From the NCBI RefSeq assembly GCF_004363655.1, contig NZ_SNZH01000008.1, positions 146,294 to 210,293 on the forward strand: DNA of 64,000 nucleotides, given 5' to 3'. The notes under the pieces are model-generated. The model was not told where the DNA came from, made no database searches, and saw only the letters and a program-made list of their open reading frames with translations. The position numbers and the translations under genes were made by a program. Numbering within the stretch: the stretch's first letter is position 1; the number at the start of each line of letters is the position of its first letter. This document shows positions 10,033-18,432 of the stretch, piece after piece. Source of the DNA: Tahibacter aquaticus. Its GTDB lineage: Bacteria > Pseudomonadota > Gammaproteobacteria > Xanthomonadales > Rhodanobacteraceae.

Positions 10033-13000
10033 ATGATGAACTGCATCGATTTGCTGCGCCGCCGCCTCGCTGCCGGCACTGCGCGCACCCTGCTGCTGGC
10101 AGGCCTATGCCTGGCCGGCCCGGCCAGCCAGGCCGCCAGCCTGCTGGTCGACGACGGCGTCGTGGTCAAGTTCGGCGCGCGCGCCGGCATGGTCGTGCGC
10201 AGCGAGTTGTCGACGGGCGACCAGGTCGTATTTACCAGCCTGAAGGACGACAGCGTGGCCGGCAGCAGCGACGCCGCTGCCGCTTTGCCGTCCCGCGGCG
10301 ACTGGCGCGGCGTGCAGGTATCGCCGGCGGTTGTGCCGGAACGGCTGGGTATCGATGGCCTCGACCTGCGCTACGCCGGTGCGGCAGAAAATGCCGCGTT
10401 GGATATTTCTGGAAATTACCTGCTGCGCGGCCTGCGCGTGCGCGACAGCGTACGCGGCATCCGCGTCGGTGCCGGCACGCCGCAGATCAGCGATTCGCTG
10501 CTGCTGGACAATGGCAGCGCGCTGGAGTCCACCGGCGCGACGCCGTCGATTGCTGCCTCGGAGCTGGTCGGCAATACCTTCGGCGTGCTCAACCAAACGC
10601 CTGCCAGCGTCGTACTGGCGCGCGGCAACTGGTGGGGACATGCCAGCGGCCCTACCGATGCGCAGAACAATCCGGGCGGCAGCGGCGATGCGGTCAGCGC
10701 CGGCGTCGACTACGCCGCCTTCCTCGGTGGCGCACCGCTGCGCGACTGCGCCGTCGCGGTGGCCGACGGCAATACCGTGCGCGTCGAACCCACGGTTCCG
10801 CTCACGCTGAGCTGCCGCAACGCGGTCGAATACCGTTTGGCCGAAAGCACGGATTTCAGCGGCGTCGACTTCGCGCCGATGGTGGCGACGGTGGAATTCC
10901 TGCTCAGTCCTGCCGCGGGCACGAAACAGATCCACGCGGAATTCCGCTCCGCGGCCGGCATCAGCCGCGTCGTCAGCCTGGCCCAGGCGCTGCAGTATTC
11001 GCCTGGCCTGCCGGTGGTCGAGATCCTTGCACCGGCAGCGAATGCCACGCTCGGCGCCGACGCGGAATTCAGTGTTTCGGCCAGCGATGCCAGCGGCATC
11101 GTCGCGGTGGAACTGCATGTCGGCGACCGCCTGCTCGCCAACGACAGCCAGCCGCCGTATGCAGCGAATATCGTCGTGGCCGAATTCGCCAGCGGCGACT
11201 ATGTGCTCAAGGCGGTCGCGCGCAGCCAGCGCGGCCAGGTCAGCGAAGCGACGCGCAGCATCCGCATCCAGAACGGCACGCCCGACAGCGAGCCGCCGCT
11301 GATCGGCGACGCCCGCTTCGGCGCCGACAGCCTGGCCATTTCGGGTACGACAGCGCTGAGCGCACCGGGCCAGCTGCGTTTTGCGGTCAGCGACGCGTCC
11401 GGCGTGAGCAGCGCGCGTGCCGCGCTCGACGGCGTGCCACTGGCCGGGGCGAGTTTCGACGGCGAGCACTACACCGCCTTCGTTGCCTTCGACGGCGTTG
11501 CCAACGGCGCGCATACCTTCGTGCTGGAAGCGACTGACGCGTCGGGCAATCGCGCCACGCAGGCCCATGCGGTCACGCTGGCCATGCCGGCGCCGCTGCC
11601 ACCGCAGATTCTCGCGCCGCTGGACGGCACCGTCGGCCAGGCCCTGGTCGCGGTATCGGGCAGTGCCCAGCCGGGCAGCAAAGTACAGATGTATCTCAAT
11701 GGCAGTGCGGCCGGTCCGCTGCTGCCGGTCGGTGCCAACGGCCTGTTCGGCGCCAGCGTCAGCCTGCCCGGCGAAGGCGGTCACCAGATCCATGCCACCG
11801 CCGCCAACGACCGCGGCACCAGCGCGGCCAGTACCCTGGTGCTGATCAACTATGCCGTGCCGGCACCGACCGTGCTGATCACGGCACCGTCCGAAGCGGC
11901 CCGCCTGTCCGACGATGTGGACATTGTCGCCGCGGCGATCGATCCGGTCGGCCTGGCCTCGGTCGCGTTCACCGTCGACGGGGCGCTGCGGCATACCGCA
12001 ACCCAGCCGCCGTATAGCTGGCGCTGGCCGCTGGCTGGTGTTGCCGACGGCGAGCACCGCATCGAAGTGGCAGCCACCAGCACGGTCGGAAAAACCACGA
12101 CGGCCAGCCGCCGGGTCACGGTGGCCAGGGCCGCAGAACCGCCGGCACCGCCGCAGACGGCGTATACCGGCGTCGTGCTCGATGCCTTGCCGGCAGCGAG
12201 CTACGGCGAGCAGGACATCGTGATCAGCGGCCGCTCGGTAGCACGCAGCGACGGCGCGGCGCTGCCCAACAGCCTGCTGCGCCTGGTGCTGTCGGTCGGC
12301 GGCTTCCAGCGCAAGATCAATGTCGTGACCGATGCGCAGGGCGACTTCCGTTTCGTGTTCAAGCCTCAGCCCAGCGACGCCGGCATGTTCGGCGTATCGG
12401 CCAATCATCCGGACGAGGCGGTCAAGCCGACGCAGAAGAACTACACGATCAGCCGGGTCAGGCTCAGCCCCGGCGACTACAACCTGCATGCGGCGCGCAC
12501 GGTAAGTACGCCGGTGCGGCTGCAGGCATCGACCGGTGCGGGCGAAGGCATCCGCGGTTTCCGTCTGGCCATCGAAGCGGCCGAACAGCCTGGCGGCGCC
12601 CTGCCGCCCGGCCTCAGCGTAACCCTGCCGCCAGCGCAGGATATTGCGTCCAACGGCAGTATCGACCTCGATGTGCGCGTACTCGCGGCGCTGCAGAGCG
12701 GCGATACCGGCGTCATTGTGCTGAGTGCCTACGCGGCCGACAGCGGTAATGCAAAACGCGGCAAAGTGAACATCAACTACCGCCTGAGCGATCCGCAGCC
12801 GTCGCTGTGGCCATCGCCCGCCGCACTGTCGAGCGGGGTCAAGCGCGGCCAGCAGGTGACCGAGACGGTAACGCTGAAAAACCGCGGCGCGCTGACCGCG
12901 CAAGCCGTCACCGCGCAACTGGTCGAGGCCAGTCCCGGTGCCGGCGTGCCGGGCTGGATCAGCCTCAGCTCGGGCGGCCAGCTCGGCGACATCGACATCG

Positions 13001-14208
13001 GCGCCAGCGCACCGATACAGATCGTCGCGACACCGGGCAGCGGCGTCACCGACGGCGTTTACCGGGTGAATATCGCGGTCGGCTCGGCGAATGCGCAGAA
13101 CGGCGCGATTCCCCTCAGCATCGCCGTCACCGATGCGAATGTCGGTAGCGTCACCTTCAAGGTCGAGGACATCTATACCGATCCCACGGGCAAGTACGGC
13201 CCGCCCGTGCTCGGCCTGGAAGGCGCCAGCGTGCGCGTGCAGAACGAAGCGGTGCTGAGCGAGGTGTCCAGCGGCCGCACCGGCCCCGGCGGCCTGCTGC
13301 GGCTGGACAACCTGCCGCTGGGCAACTACGTCTACCGCGTCAGCGCGCCCAATCATGCCGATGCCAGCGGCCGCATCCTGGTCAAGCCCGTCGGCCAGAA
13401 CGGCACCAGCCCCATTCTGGAAGAGGTATTCCTCGACTACGAACTGGTCAGCTTCGAATGGTCGGTGACGGAAACCACGATCCAGGACCGCTACGACGTG
13501 CGGCTGGAGGCGACCTACCGCACCAATGTGCCGGCGCCGGTCGTGCTCATCGAACCCAGCGCGATCAACATTCCCGACCTGCAGGCCGGCGAGGAATTCA
13601 GCGGCGAGCTGACCATCACCAACTACGGCCTGGTGCGTGCCGACAACGTGCGGTTCGTCGCGCCGCAGAGCAGCCCCAAGCTAGCCTTCGAATTCTCCGG
13701 CGAAGTGCCGACTTCGCTGGATGCGAACAAGCGCGTACGCCTGGCCTACAAGGTGACCGCATTGCAGACCTTCCCCGGCGACAGCGTGCAACTGGGCAGC
13801 AATCAGTCGCCGTTCGCGGCGAAAACGCTGATCGGCCAGCCCAAGCTGGAAATCTGCAATCCGTTCAACGCCATCATGGCGGTGTATTTCAACTACGAAT
13901 GCACCAACGGCACGAATCGCGACGGCAACAGCCGGGCCAGTTTCAACAAGCTGTGGGGCCAGTGCTGGGGCGAAAGCGATCCCACCGGCGGCGGCGGCCC
14001 CGGCCCGGCCGGCGGCCCCTGGGGACATGCCGGCTATCCGCCGGGCACGTCGATCAATCCGCCCGACCTGGTCTGTGCGGTGATCTGCACGGTCTTCTGC
14101 TGCAACCCCGAGGGCGCGCAGTCCGGCGGCGGCCCGGGCGTAAAAGGCGGCGGTGGTGTCGTCGGTGGCGGAGCCTTGCCACCGGGCCTGCCCACGCCAG
14201 GTTCCTGA
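10033..14208 (+). CDS. Giant exported protein: beta-helix, Ig-like domains, Cys/Gly-rich tail
   Basis: 1391 residues, starting 2 nt after the previous stop with GAGGGGAA as ribosome site; a second ATG follows at 10036. The signal peptide ends near SQA. An N-terminal right-handed beta-helix closes with the NWWGHASGPTDAQNN-type motif common in such domains (about residues 197-215). Several Ig-like units follow (VEILAPAANATLGADAEF; VLITAPSEAARLSDDVDI), then a carboxypeptidase-regulatory-like piece and a segment GELTITNYGLVRADNVRF that I have met in other RHS-associated secreted proteins. The last 120 residues are different: rich in Gly, Pro and Cys (LVCAVICTVFCC) and ending PGLPTPGS, perhaps disulfide cross-linked or exposed. 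The RHS gene starts 46 nt downstream. Function inferred only as part of a surface assembly. Confidence 0.8.
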   Translation: MMNCIDLLRRRLAAGTARTLLLAGLCLAGPASQAASLLVDDGVVVKFGARAGMVVRSELSTGDQVVFTSLKDDSVAGSSDAAAALPSRGDWRGVQVSPAVVPERLGIDGLDLRYAGAAENAALDISGNYLLRGLRVRDSVRGIRVGAGTPQISDSLLLDNGSALESTGATPSIAASELVGNTFGVLNQTPASVVLARGNWWGHASGPTDAQNNPGGSGDAVSAGVDYAAFLGGAPLRDCAVAVADGNTVRVEPTVPLTLSCRNAVEYRLAESTDFSGVDFAPMVATVEFLLSPAAGTKQIHAEFRSAAGISRVVSLAQALQYSPGLPVVEILAPAANATLGADAEFSVSASDASGIVAVELHVGDRLLANDSQPPYAANIVVAEFASGDYVLKAVARSQRGQVSEATRSIRIQNGTPDSEPPLIGDARFGADSLAISGTTALSAPGQLRFAVSDASGVSSARAALDGVPLAGASFDGEHYTAFVAFDGVANGAHTFVLEATDASGNRATQAHAVTLAMPAPLPPQILAPLDGTVGQALVAVSGSAQPGSKVQMYLNGSAAGPLLPVGANGLFGASVSLPGEGGHQIHATAANDRGTSAASTLVLINYAVPAPTVLITAPSEAARLSDDVDIVAAAIDPVGLASVAFTVDGALRHTATQPPYSWRWPLAGVADGEHRIEVAATSTVGKTTTASRRVTVARAAEPPAPPQTAYTGVVLDALPAASYGEQDIVISGRSVARSDGAALPNSLLRLVLSVGGFQRKINVVTDAQGDFRFVFKPQPSDAGMFGVSANHPDEAVKPTQKNYTISRVRLSPGDYNLHAARTVSTPVRLQASTGAGEGIRGFRLAIEAAEQPGGALPPGLSVTLPPAQDIASNGSIDLDVRVLAALQSGDTGVIVLSAYAADSGNAKRGKVNINYRLSDPQPSLWPSPAALSSGVKRGQQVTETVTLKNRGALTAQAVTAQLVEASPGAGVPGWISLSSGGQLGDIDIGASAPIQIVATPGSGVTDGVYRVNIAVGSANAQNGAIPLSIAVTDANVGSVTFKVEDIYTDPTGKYGPPVLGLEGASVRVQNEAVLSEVSSGRTGPGGLLRLDNLPLGNYVYRVSAPNHADASGRILVKPVGQNGTSPILEEVFLDYELVSFEWSVTETTIQDRYDVRLEATYRTNVPAPVVLIEPSAINIPDLQAGEEFSGELTITNYGLVRADNVRFVAPQSSPKLAFEFSGEVPTSLDANKRVRLAYKVTALQTFPGDSVQLGSNQSPFAAKTLIGQPKLEICNPFNAIMAVYFNYECTNGTNRDGNSRASFNKLWGQCWGESDPTGGGGPGPAGGPWGHAGYPPGTSINPPDLVCAVICTVFCCNPEGAQSGGGPGVKGGGGVVGGGALPPGLPTPGS

Positions 14209-14254
14209 TGGGGCTTCTCCCGTGCTGCATATCCCTTATTACCGAGTAATACGC

Positions 14255-17200
14255 ATGAAAATCTCGATCAAGCCATGGATAGGCCTGGCCGCGTGGCTCG
14301 CCTTCGCGAGCATGCCGCCGGCGCTGTTCGCCGCGGGCCAGGTGCGCCTGCCCAACGGCGACTACCACGAGGAAGTGCAGGATCTGACGGTCAAGGTGCT
14401 TGGCGGCCATATCGCCGTCAGCCGCACCTGGCAGGCGGAGAACGTCAACCGCAGCGAATACCGCTGGTATATCAATCCCAGCTGGGCCGACCTGCGCTTC
14501 GAGTTCGACCCTGTCGACAGCAGCGTCAAGACCATCGATCGCGCCGGTTCCAAATTCGAGCGCGGCGGCAACGGCATCTACATCTATGACCGTCATTTCT
14601 TCATTGCGCGGCGGACGGCGGCGCAGCACGGTGCAGACGGCTGGCGCTGGTACGACCGCGCCGGCAACTGGATCGACTACGCCGACAACGGCAAGATCCT
14701 GGCCTACGGCAACCGCAACGACGTCAGCGTGCGCTTCGAAAGGAACGAGCCGGATGGCCCGATCCGCCGCGTGCTCGATCATCGCGGCCAGCTGGCCCTG
14801 ACGCTGGACTACAGCGGCAACCGGGTCGATTCCATCACCGACCGCAGCGGCAATCGCGTGCAGTACATCTACCAGGGCAATGATCTGGTCGAAGTCGTCG
14901 ACGTGCGCGGCTACCGCTGGAAATACGCCTACAGCGGTGGTCGCCTGGTCGAGAAGACCGATCCGGAACTGCGCAAGACCACGATCAGCTACGGCGGCGG
15001 GCGCGTCGTCCGCATCACCGATCCGATGACGTTTTCGCGCACCTGGGCCTACGACTACAACCGCACCCGGCGCGAATACACCATCACCCTGAAAGGCCCG
15101 GAAGATTCACGCATCGTCAAGCGCGTATTCGACAGCGGCGGCCAGTTGCGCAGCGAAATCCAGGGCACGCGCGAAACCTATTCGCGCCTGCGCGACGGCG
15201 CCAGTGTTGAAGTGGAAACCGACGAGCGCGGCGGCACCACGCGTACCACGCTGGACGCCAACGGCAATGTGACCAGGACCGTGCATCCCGACGGCAGCTT
15301 TTCCACGGCCAGCTACGATCCGGTCTACAACCAGCCGCTGGAACAGATCGACGAAAACGGCGTGCGCACGCTGCGCGAATACGACGCCAAGGGCAATCTG
15401 AAGAAGCTGACCGAAGCGGCAGGCCTGCCCGAGCAGCGTGTGCGCAGCTATACCTATGACGAGTTCGGCCAGCTCAAAAGCGAGACCACCGAAGGCGCAA
15501 CTGATCTCGACGACGTGACTTTCGCGCGCGAGTACGACGACTATGGCAACGCCAAGACCCTGGTCGACGGGGAAAACAACATCACCCGCCTGCAGTACGA
15601 CGTGCGTGGGCTGACGGTGCAGCGCACCGACCCGCGCAACAAGGTGTGGAAGACCCGCTTCGACCCTGGCGGGCTGCTGCTGGAATCGGAAAACCCGCTG
15701 GGCGAAAAGACCCTCTACGAATACGACAAAACCGGCAATCAGGTGAAGACGACCGATCCGCGCGGCAAGGTGACGACGGCCACCTACTATGCCGACGATC
15801 GGGTGCATACCGTCGCCGGCCCCAGCGGCCTGGCACAGACCTGGACCTATACCCGCGGCGGCGCGGAAAAGAGCTTCACCGACGAAGGCGGCGTCGGCTT
15901 CACCGCCGAGCACGACGGCGACGGCAGGATTGTGCGCATTGTGGATAATGCAGGTGCCGAGAAGGTCATCGACTACGGCGCCGACGGCAATATCACCGCG
16001 ATCCGTTTGCCTGGCTATTGCGAAATCTACAAGTACGACCAGCGCGGACGCCGCACCGTGACCACGCGCACCACGCCGTGCAGCGGCGACAACCGCTCCG
16101 TGGAAACCCGCAGCACTGCCTATGACGGCAGAGGGCGCGTGATTTCCAGTACCGATGCCCTGGGCCATACCACGCTGATCGCCTACGACGGCCTGGGTCG
16201 TCCTGTCCAGGTGACCGATCCCGCTGGCGCGGTGACACGCATGAGCTATGACGCGAGCGACAATCGCATAGGCCAGACCGATCCCAACGATCGCCGCTCT
16301 GTTTTCCGATTCGACAAGGCGGGGCGTCTGCGCGAGGAAGCGACGTCGCTGGGTGCCACCCTCCGCTACGCCTACGATGCAACCGGCAATCTGGCCGAAC
16401 GCGCTAGCCCGCGCGGCGACCGGCGCAAATACCGCTACGACGATGCGGGCCGCATGGTGCTGGAAGAACTCTACGAAGCCAGTGCCAACACGCCACAGCA
16501 GCGCGTCAGCTACGAATACACCGCGCGGGGCGATCTTGCCGGCTATGTGCAGACGGGCGACACCGTATCGAGCGCCGTCTACAGCTACGACGACAATGGC
16601 CGGCGCAACGCGGAAACCGTCACGTTCGGCAGCGGCGCCAGTGCCTTCCAGAAAACCATCGCCGTCGACTACTGGCCCAACGGCCTGAAGAAATCGGTCA
16701 GCTATCCGGGCCAGACCACGGTCGCCTATACCTACAACGGCCTGAACCAGATCGAGACGGCGAGCCTGCCCGGTGGCGGCACGATGCGCTGGTCCAACTA
16801 CCAGTGGAAGCGCGCGACGCAGATCGAGGCGCCTGGCGTAGTGACCACGCGCGCGTTCGACGGCGAGAACCAGCCGCTGGCGCACACGGTGCAGGCAATC
16901 GGCGCAGGCAGTGTCGCTGCGCCGGCCGGTGTGACGATCCTGCAGCAGAGCTACCGCTACGACTCAGTCGGCAATCTGCTGGAGCGCGGCAGCGAGGACG
17001 GCGTCTTTGCCTATACCTACGACAAAGCCGATCGCCTGCTCAGTGCCGATCCGCCGCCGGCCCTGCAGCGCAGTGGTGCCAACCCGGGCGGCCTGCCACT
17101 GGAAAGCTATTCCTACGACGGCGCCGGCAACCGTCTCAGCAGCGCTGCCCAGCCCGGTGACTGGAGCTACAACGCCGACAACCAGCTGCTCGCCTACGGC

Positions 17201-18379
17201 CTTGGTGCCGAACGCCAGTCCTTTGCTTACGACGCCGACGGGCAGACCACGAAAATCGAGGCAGCAGTGCCTCTTGCCCTGCGCTACGACGCAGCAGGCC
17301 GTCTGCGCGAAGCAACGCGCGGCGGCCAGATGGTTGGCCGATACCAGTACGACCCGTTCGGCCGGCGCATCCGCAAGGAAACCGCCCAGGGAGCAACCTG
17401 GTTCCAGTACAGCGACGAAGGCGTGGCCGCCGAATACGCTGCCAACGGTGCGCTGCAGCGTATCTACGGCTATCTGCCCGGCGAACGCTGGGGCCGCACG
17501 CCGCTGTGGCAGGCGCGCGCCGATGGCACCGGCTGGCAGGTCTATACCTATCACGTCGATCTGGCCGGCTTGCCGGTGCGCATGACCGACCGCAGCGGTG
17601 CGGTGGTCTGGTCCTTGCGCAGCGACGCCTTCGGCGCCAGCGAAATCATCGAAGCCCAGGCGGGCGTGGACAATCCGCTGCGCTACCCGGGCCAGTACCG
17701 CGATACGGAAACCGGCATCAACTACAACTGGCATCGCAGCTACCAGCCGGCCACCGGGCGCTATCTGGAATGGGATCCGATGCGCCAGTACGGCGATCCG
17801 AATCCGTATTCGTATGCGAATGCCAATCCGTTCCGCTTTATCGATCCGGAAGGGCTGCTGTCCAAGGCCCATTGCGATTGCGACAAGGACACCAAACAGG
17901 GCGCGCTCTGGCTGGGCGGCAGTGGTGCGTTCACCGGCATGGTCGGCCCGGTTGGCGCCGTGCTCGGACTGGGCGTGGTGCAGAACCAGTTCACCGGCGA
18001 GGTCTGCATCACGTTCAAGTATTGCCTGCGCTTCGGCATCGGCGCCGGCGTCTCCGCCGGTGTCGGCGCAGACGCCGAATGGGGCAACTGGTGCGGCAAG
18101 GACATGGATGGCGGCACGTCCTGCGAACTGAGTATCAGCGGCGTGGCAGTCGGCGGGCTGCGCGGCAGGGTGAAGATGCGGCATCTGCCGGATGCTGCCA
18201 TCGGCGGCGTTTGCGGCGACCCGTCCGGCAGTGCGGATCTCGGCGGCCTGGACCCCAAATATTTTCCGAAAGGACTGGGCGCCGCCGCCGCCGCCGGCGC
18301 GGAAGCGTCGATAGCGCTGACGCTGTGCAAGACCCAGGTAATCAAGTGCTTCAACTCGCCCTGCGCCTGCAATAGATAG
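14255..18379 (+). CDS. Exported RHS/YD-repeat protein with unrecognised C-terminal domain
   Basis: 1374 residues. The ATG at 14255 begins a signal peptide (cleavage near LFAAG); the upstream frame is open but lacks one. After about 150 residues come many YD repeats (YDxxGNL-type: YEYDKTGNQVKTTDP, YAYDATGNLAERASP) across most of the length. The RHS core signature is present near the end: RYPGQYRDTETGINYNWHR, RYLEWDPMRQYGDPN, then FRFIDPEGL. Such proteins form a beta-cocoon shell around a C-terminal domain. Here that domain is about 165 residues, with 14 cysteines, two glycine-rich hydrophobic stretches and the end SPCACNR; it resembles no toxin I know. A Sec signal is unusual, since many RHS toxins use type VI or Tc delivery. 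No immunity-like gene follows. The ribosome site is weak. Confidence 0.88.
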   Translation: MKISIKPWIGLAAWLAFASMPPALFAAGQVRLPNGDYHEEVQDLTVKVLGGHIAVSRTWQAENVNRSEYRWYINPSWADLRFEFDPVDSSVKTIDRAGSKFERGGNGIYIYDRHFFIARRTAAQHGADGWRWYDRAGNWIDYADNGKILAYGNRNDVSVRFERNEPDGPIRRVLDHRGQLALTLDYSGNRVDSITDRSGNRVQYIYQGNDLVEVVDVRGYRWKYAYSGGRLVEKTDPELRKTTISYGGGRVVRITDPMTFSRTWAYDYNRTRREYTITLKGPEDSRIVKRVFDSGGQLRSEIQGTRETYSRLRDGASVEVETDERGGTTRTTLDANGNVTRTVHPDGSFSTASYDPVYNQPLEQIDENGVRTLREYDAKGNLKKLTEAAGLPEQRVRSYTYDEFGQLKSETTEGATDLDDVTFAREYDDYGNAKTLVDGENNITRLQYDVRGLTVQRTDPRNKVWKTRFDPGGLLLESENPLGEKTLYEYDKTGNQVKTTDPRGKVTTATYYADDRVHTVAGPSGLAQTWTYTRGGAEKSFTDEGGVGFTAEHDGDGRIVRIVDNAGAEKVIDYGADGNITAIRLPGYCEIYKYDQRGRRTVTTRTTPCSGDNRSVETRSTAYDGRGRVISSTDALGHTTLIAYDGLGRPVQVTDPAGAVTRMSYDASDNRIGQTDPNDRRSVFRFDKAGRLREEATSLGATLRYAYDATGNLAERASPRGDRRKYRYDDAGRMVLEELYEASANTPQQRVSYEYTARGDLAGYVQTGDTVSSAVYSYDDNGRRNAETVTFGSGASAFQKTIAVDYWPNGLKKSVSYPGQTTVAYTYNGLNQIETASLPGGGTMRWSNYQWKRATQIEAPGVVTTRAFDGENQPLAHTVQAIGAGSVAAPAGVTILQQSYRYDSVGNLLERGSEDGVFAYTYDKADRLLSADPPPALQRSGANPGGLPLESYSYDGAGNRLSSAAQPGDWSYNADNQLLAYGLGAERQSFAYDADGQTTKIEAAVPLALRYDAAGRLREATRGGQMVGRYQYDPFGRRIRKETAQGATWFQYSDEGVAAEYAANGALQRIYGYLPGERWGRTPLWQARADGTGWQVYTYHVDLAGLPVRMTDRSGAVVWSLRSDAFGASEIIEAQAGVDNPLRYPGQYRDTETGINYNWHRSYQPATGRYLEWDPMRQYGDPNPYSYANANPFRFIDPEGLLSKAHCDCDKDTKQGALWLGGSGAFTGMVGPVGAVLGLGVVQNQFTGEVCITFKYCLRFGIGAGVSAGVGADAEWGNWCGKDMDGGTSCELSISGVAVGGLRGRVKMRHLPDAAIGGVCGDPSGSADLGGLDPKYFPKGLGAAAAAGAEASIALTLCKTQVIKCFNSPCACNR

Positions 18380-18396
18380 ACACAGCAAGGTGTGCT

Positions 18397-18425
18397 GCCG
18401 ATGGCCGCAGGCTGCGGCCATCGGC
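18397..18425. terminator. 12-bp perfect hairpin between convergent genes
   Basis: GCCGATGGCCGC at 18397-18408 pairs perfectly with 18414-18425 around a 5-nt loop. It lies between the RHS stop (18379) and the TonB-receptor stop (18433), so it can serve both strands. There is no U-tract, so it may not terminate on its own. Confidence 0.5.
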
Positions 18426-18432
18426 ACGCTAC

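Noticed and set aside
10105..13356. 1083-codon minus-strand open frame opposite the second giant protein
   Set aside because: Mirror of strong third-position GC; no recognisable domain, while the plus strand has signal peptide and domains.
14238..14250. ATTAC-cga-GTAAT palindrome just before the RHS start codon
   Set aside because: Five-bp stem with 3-nt loop; too short to claim a regulatory role.
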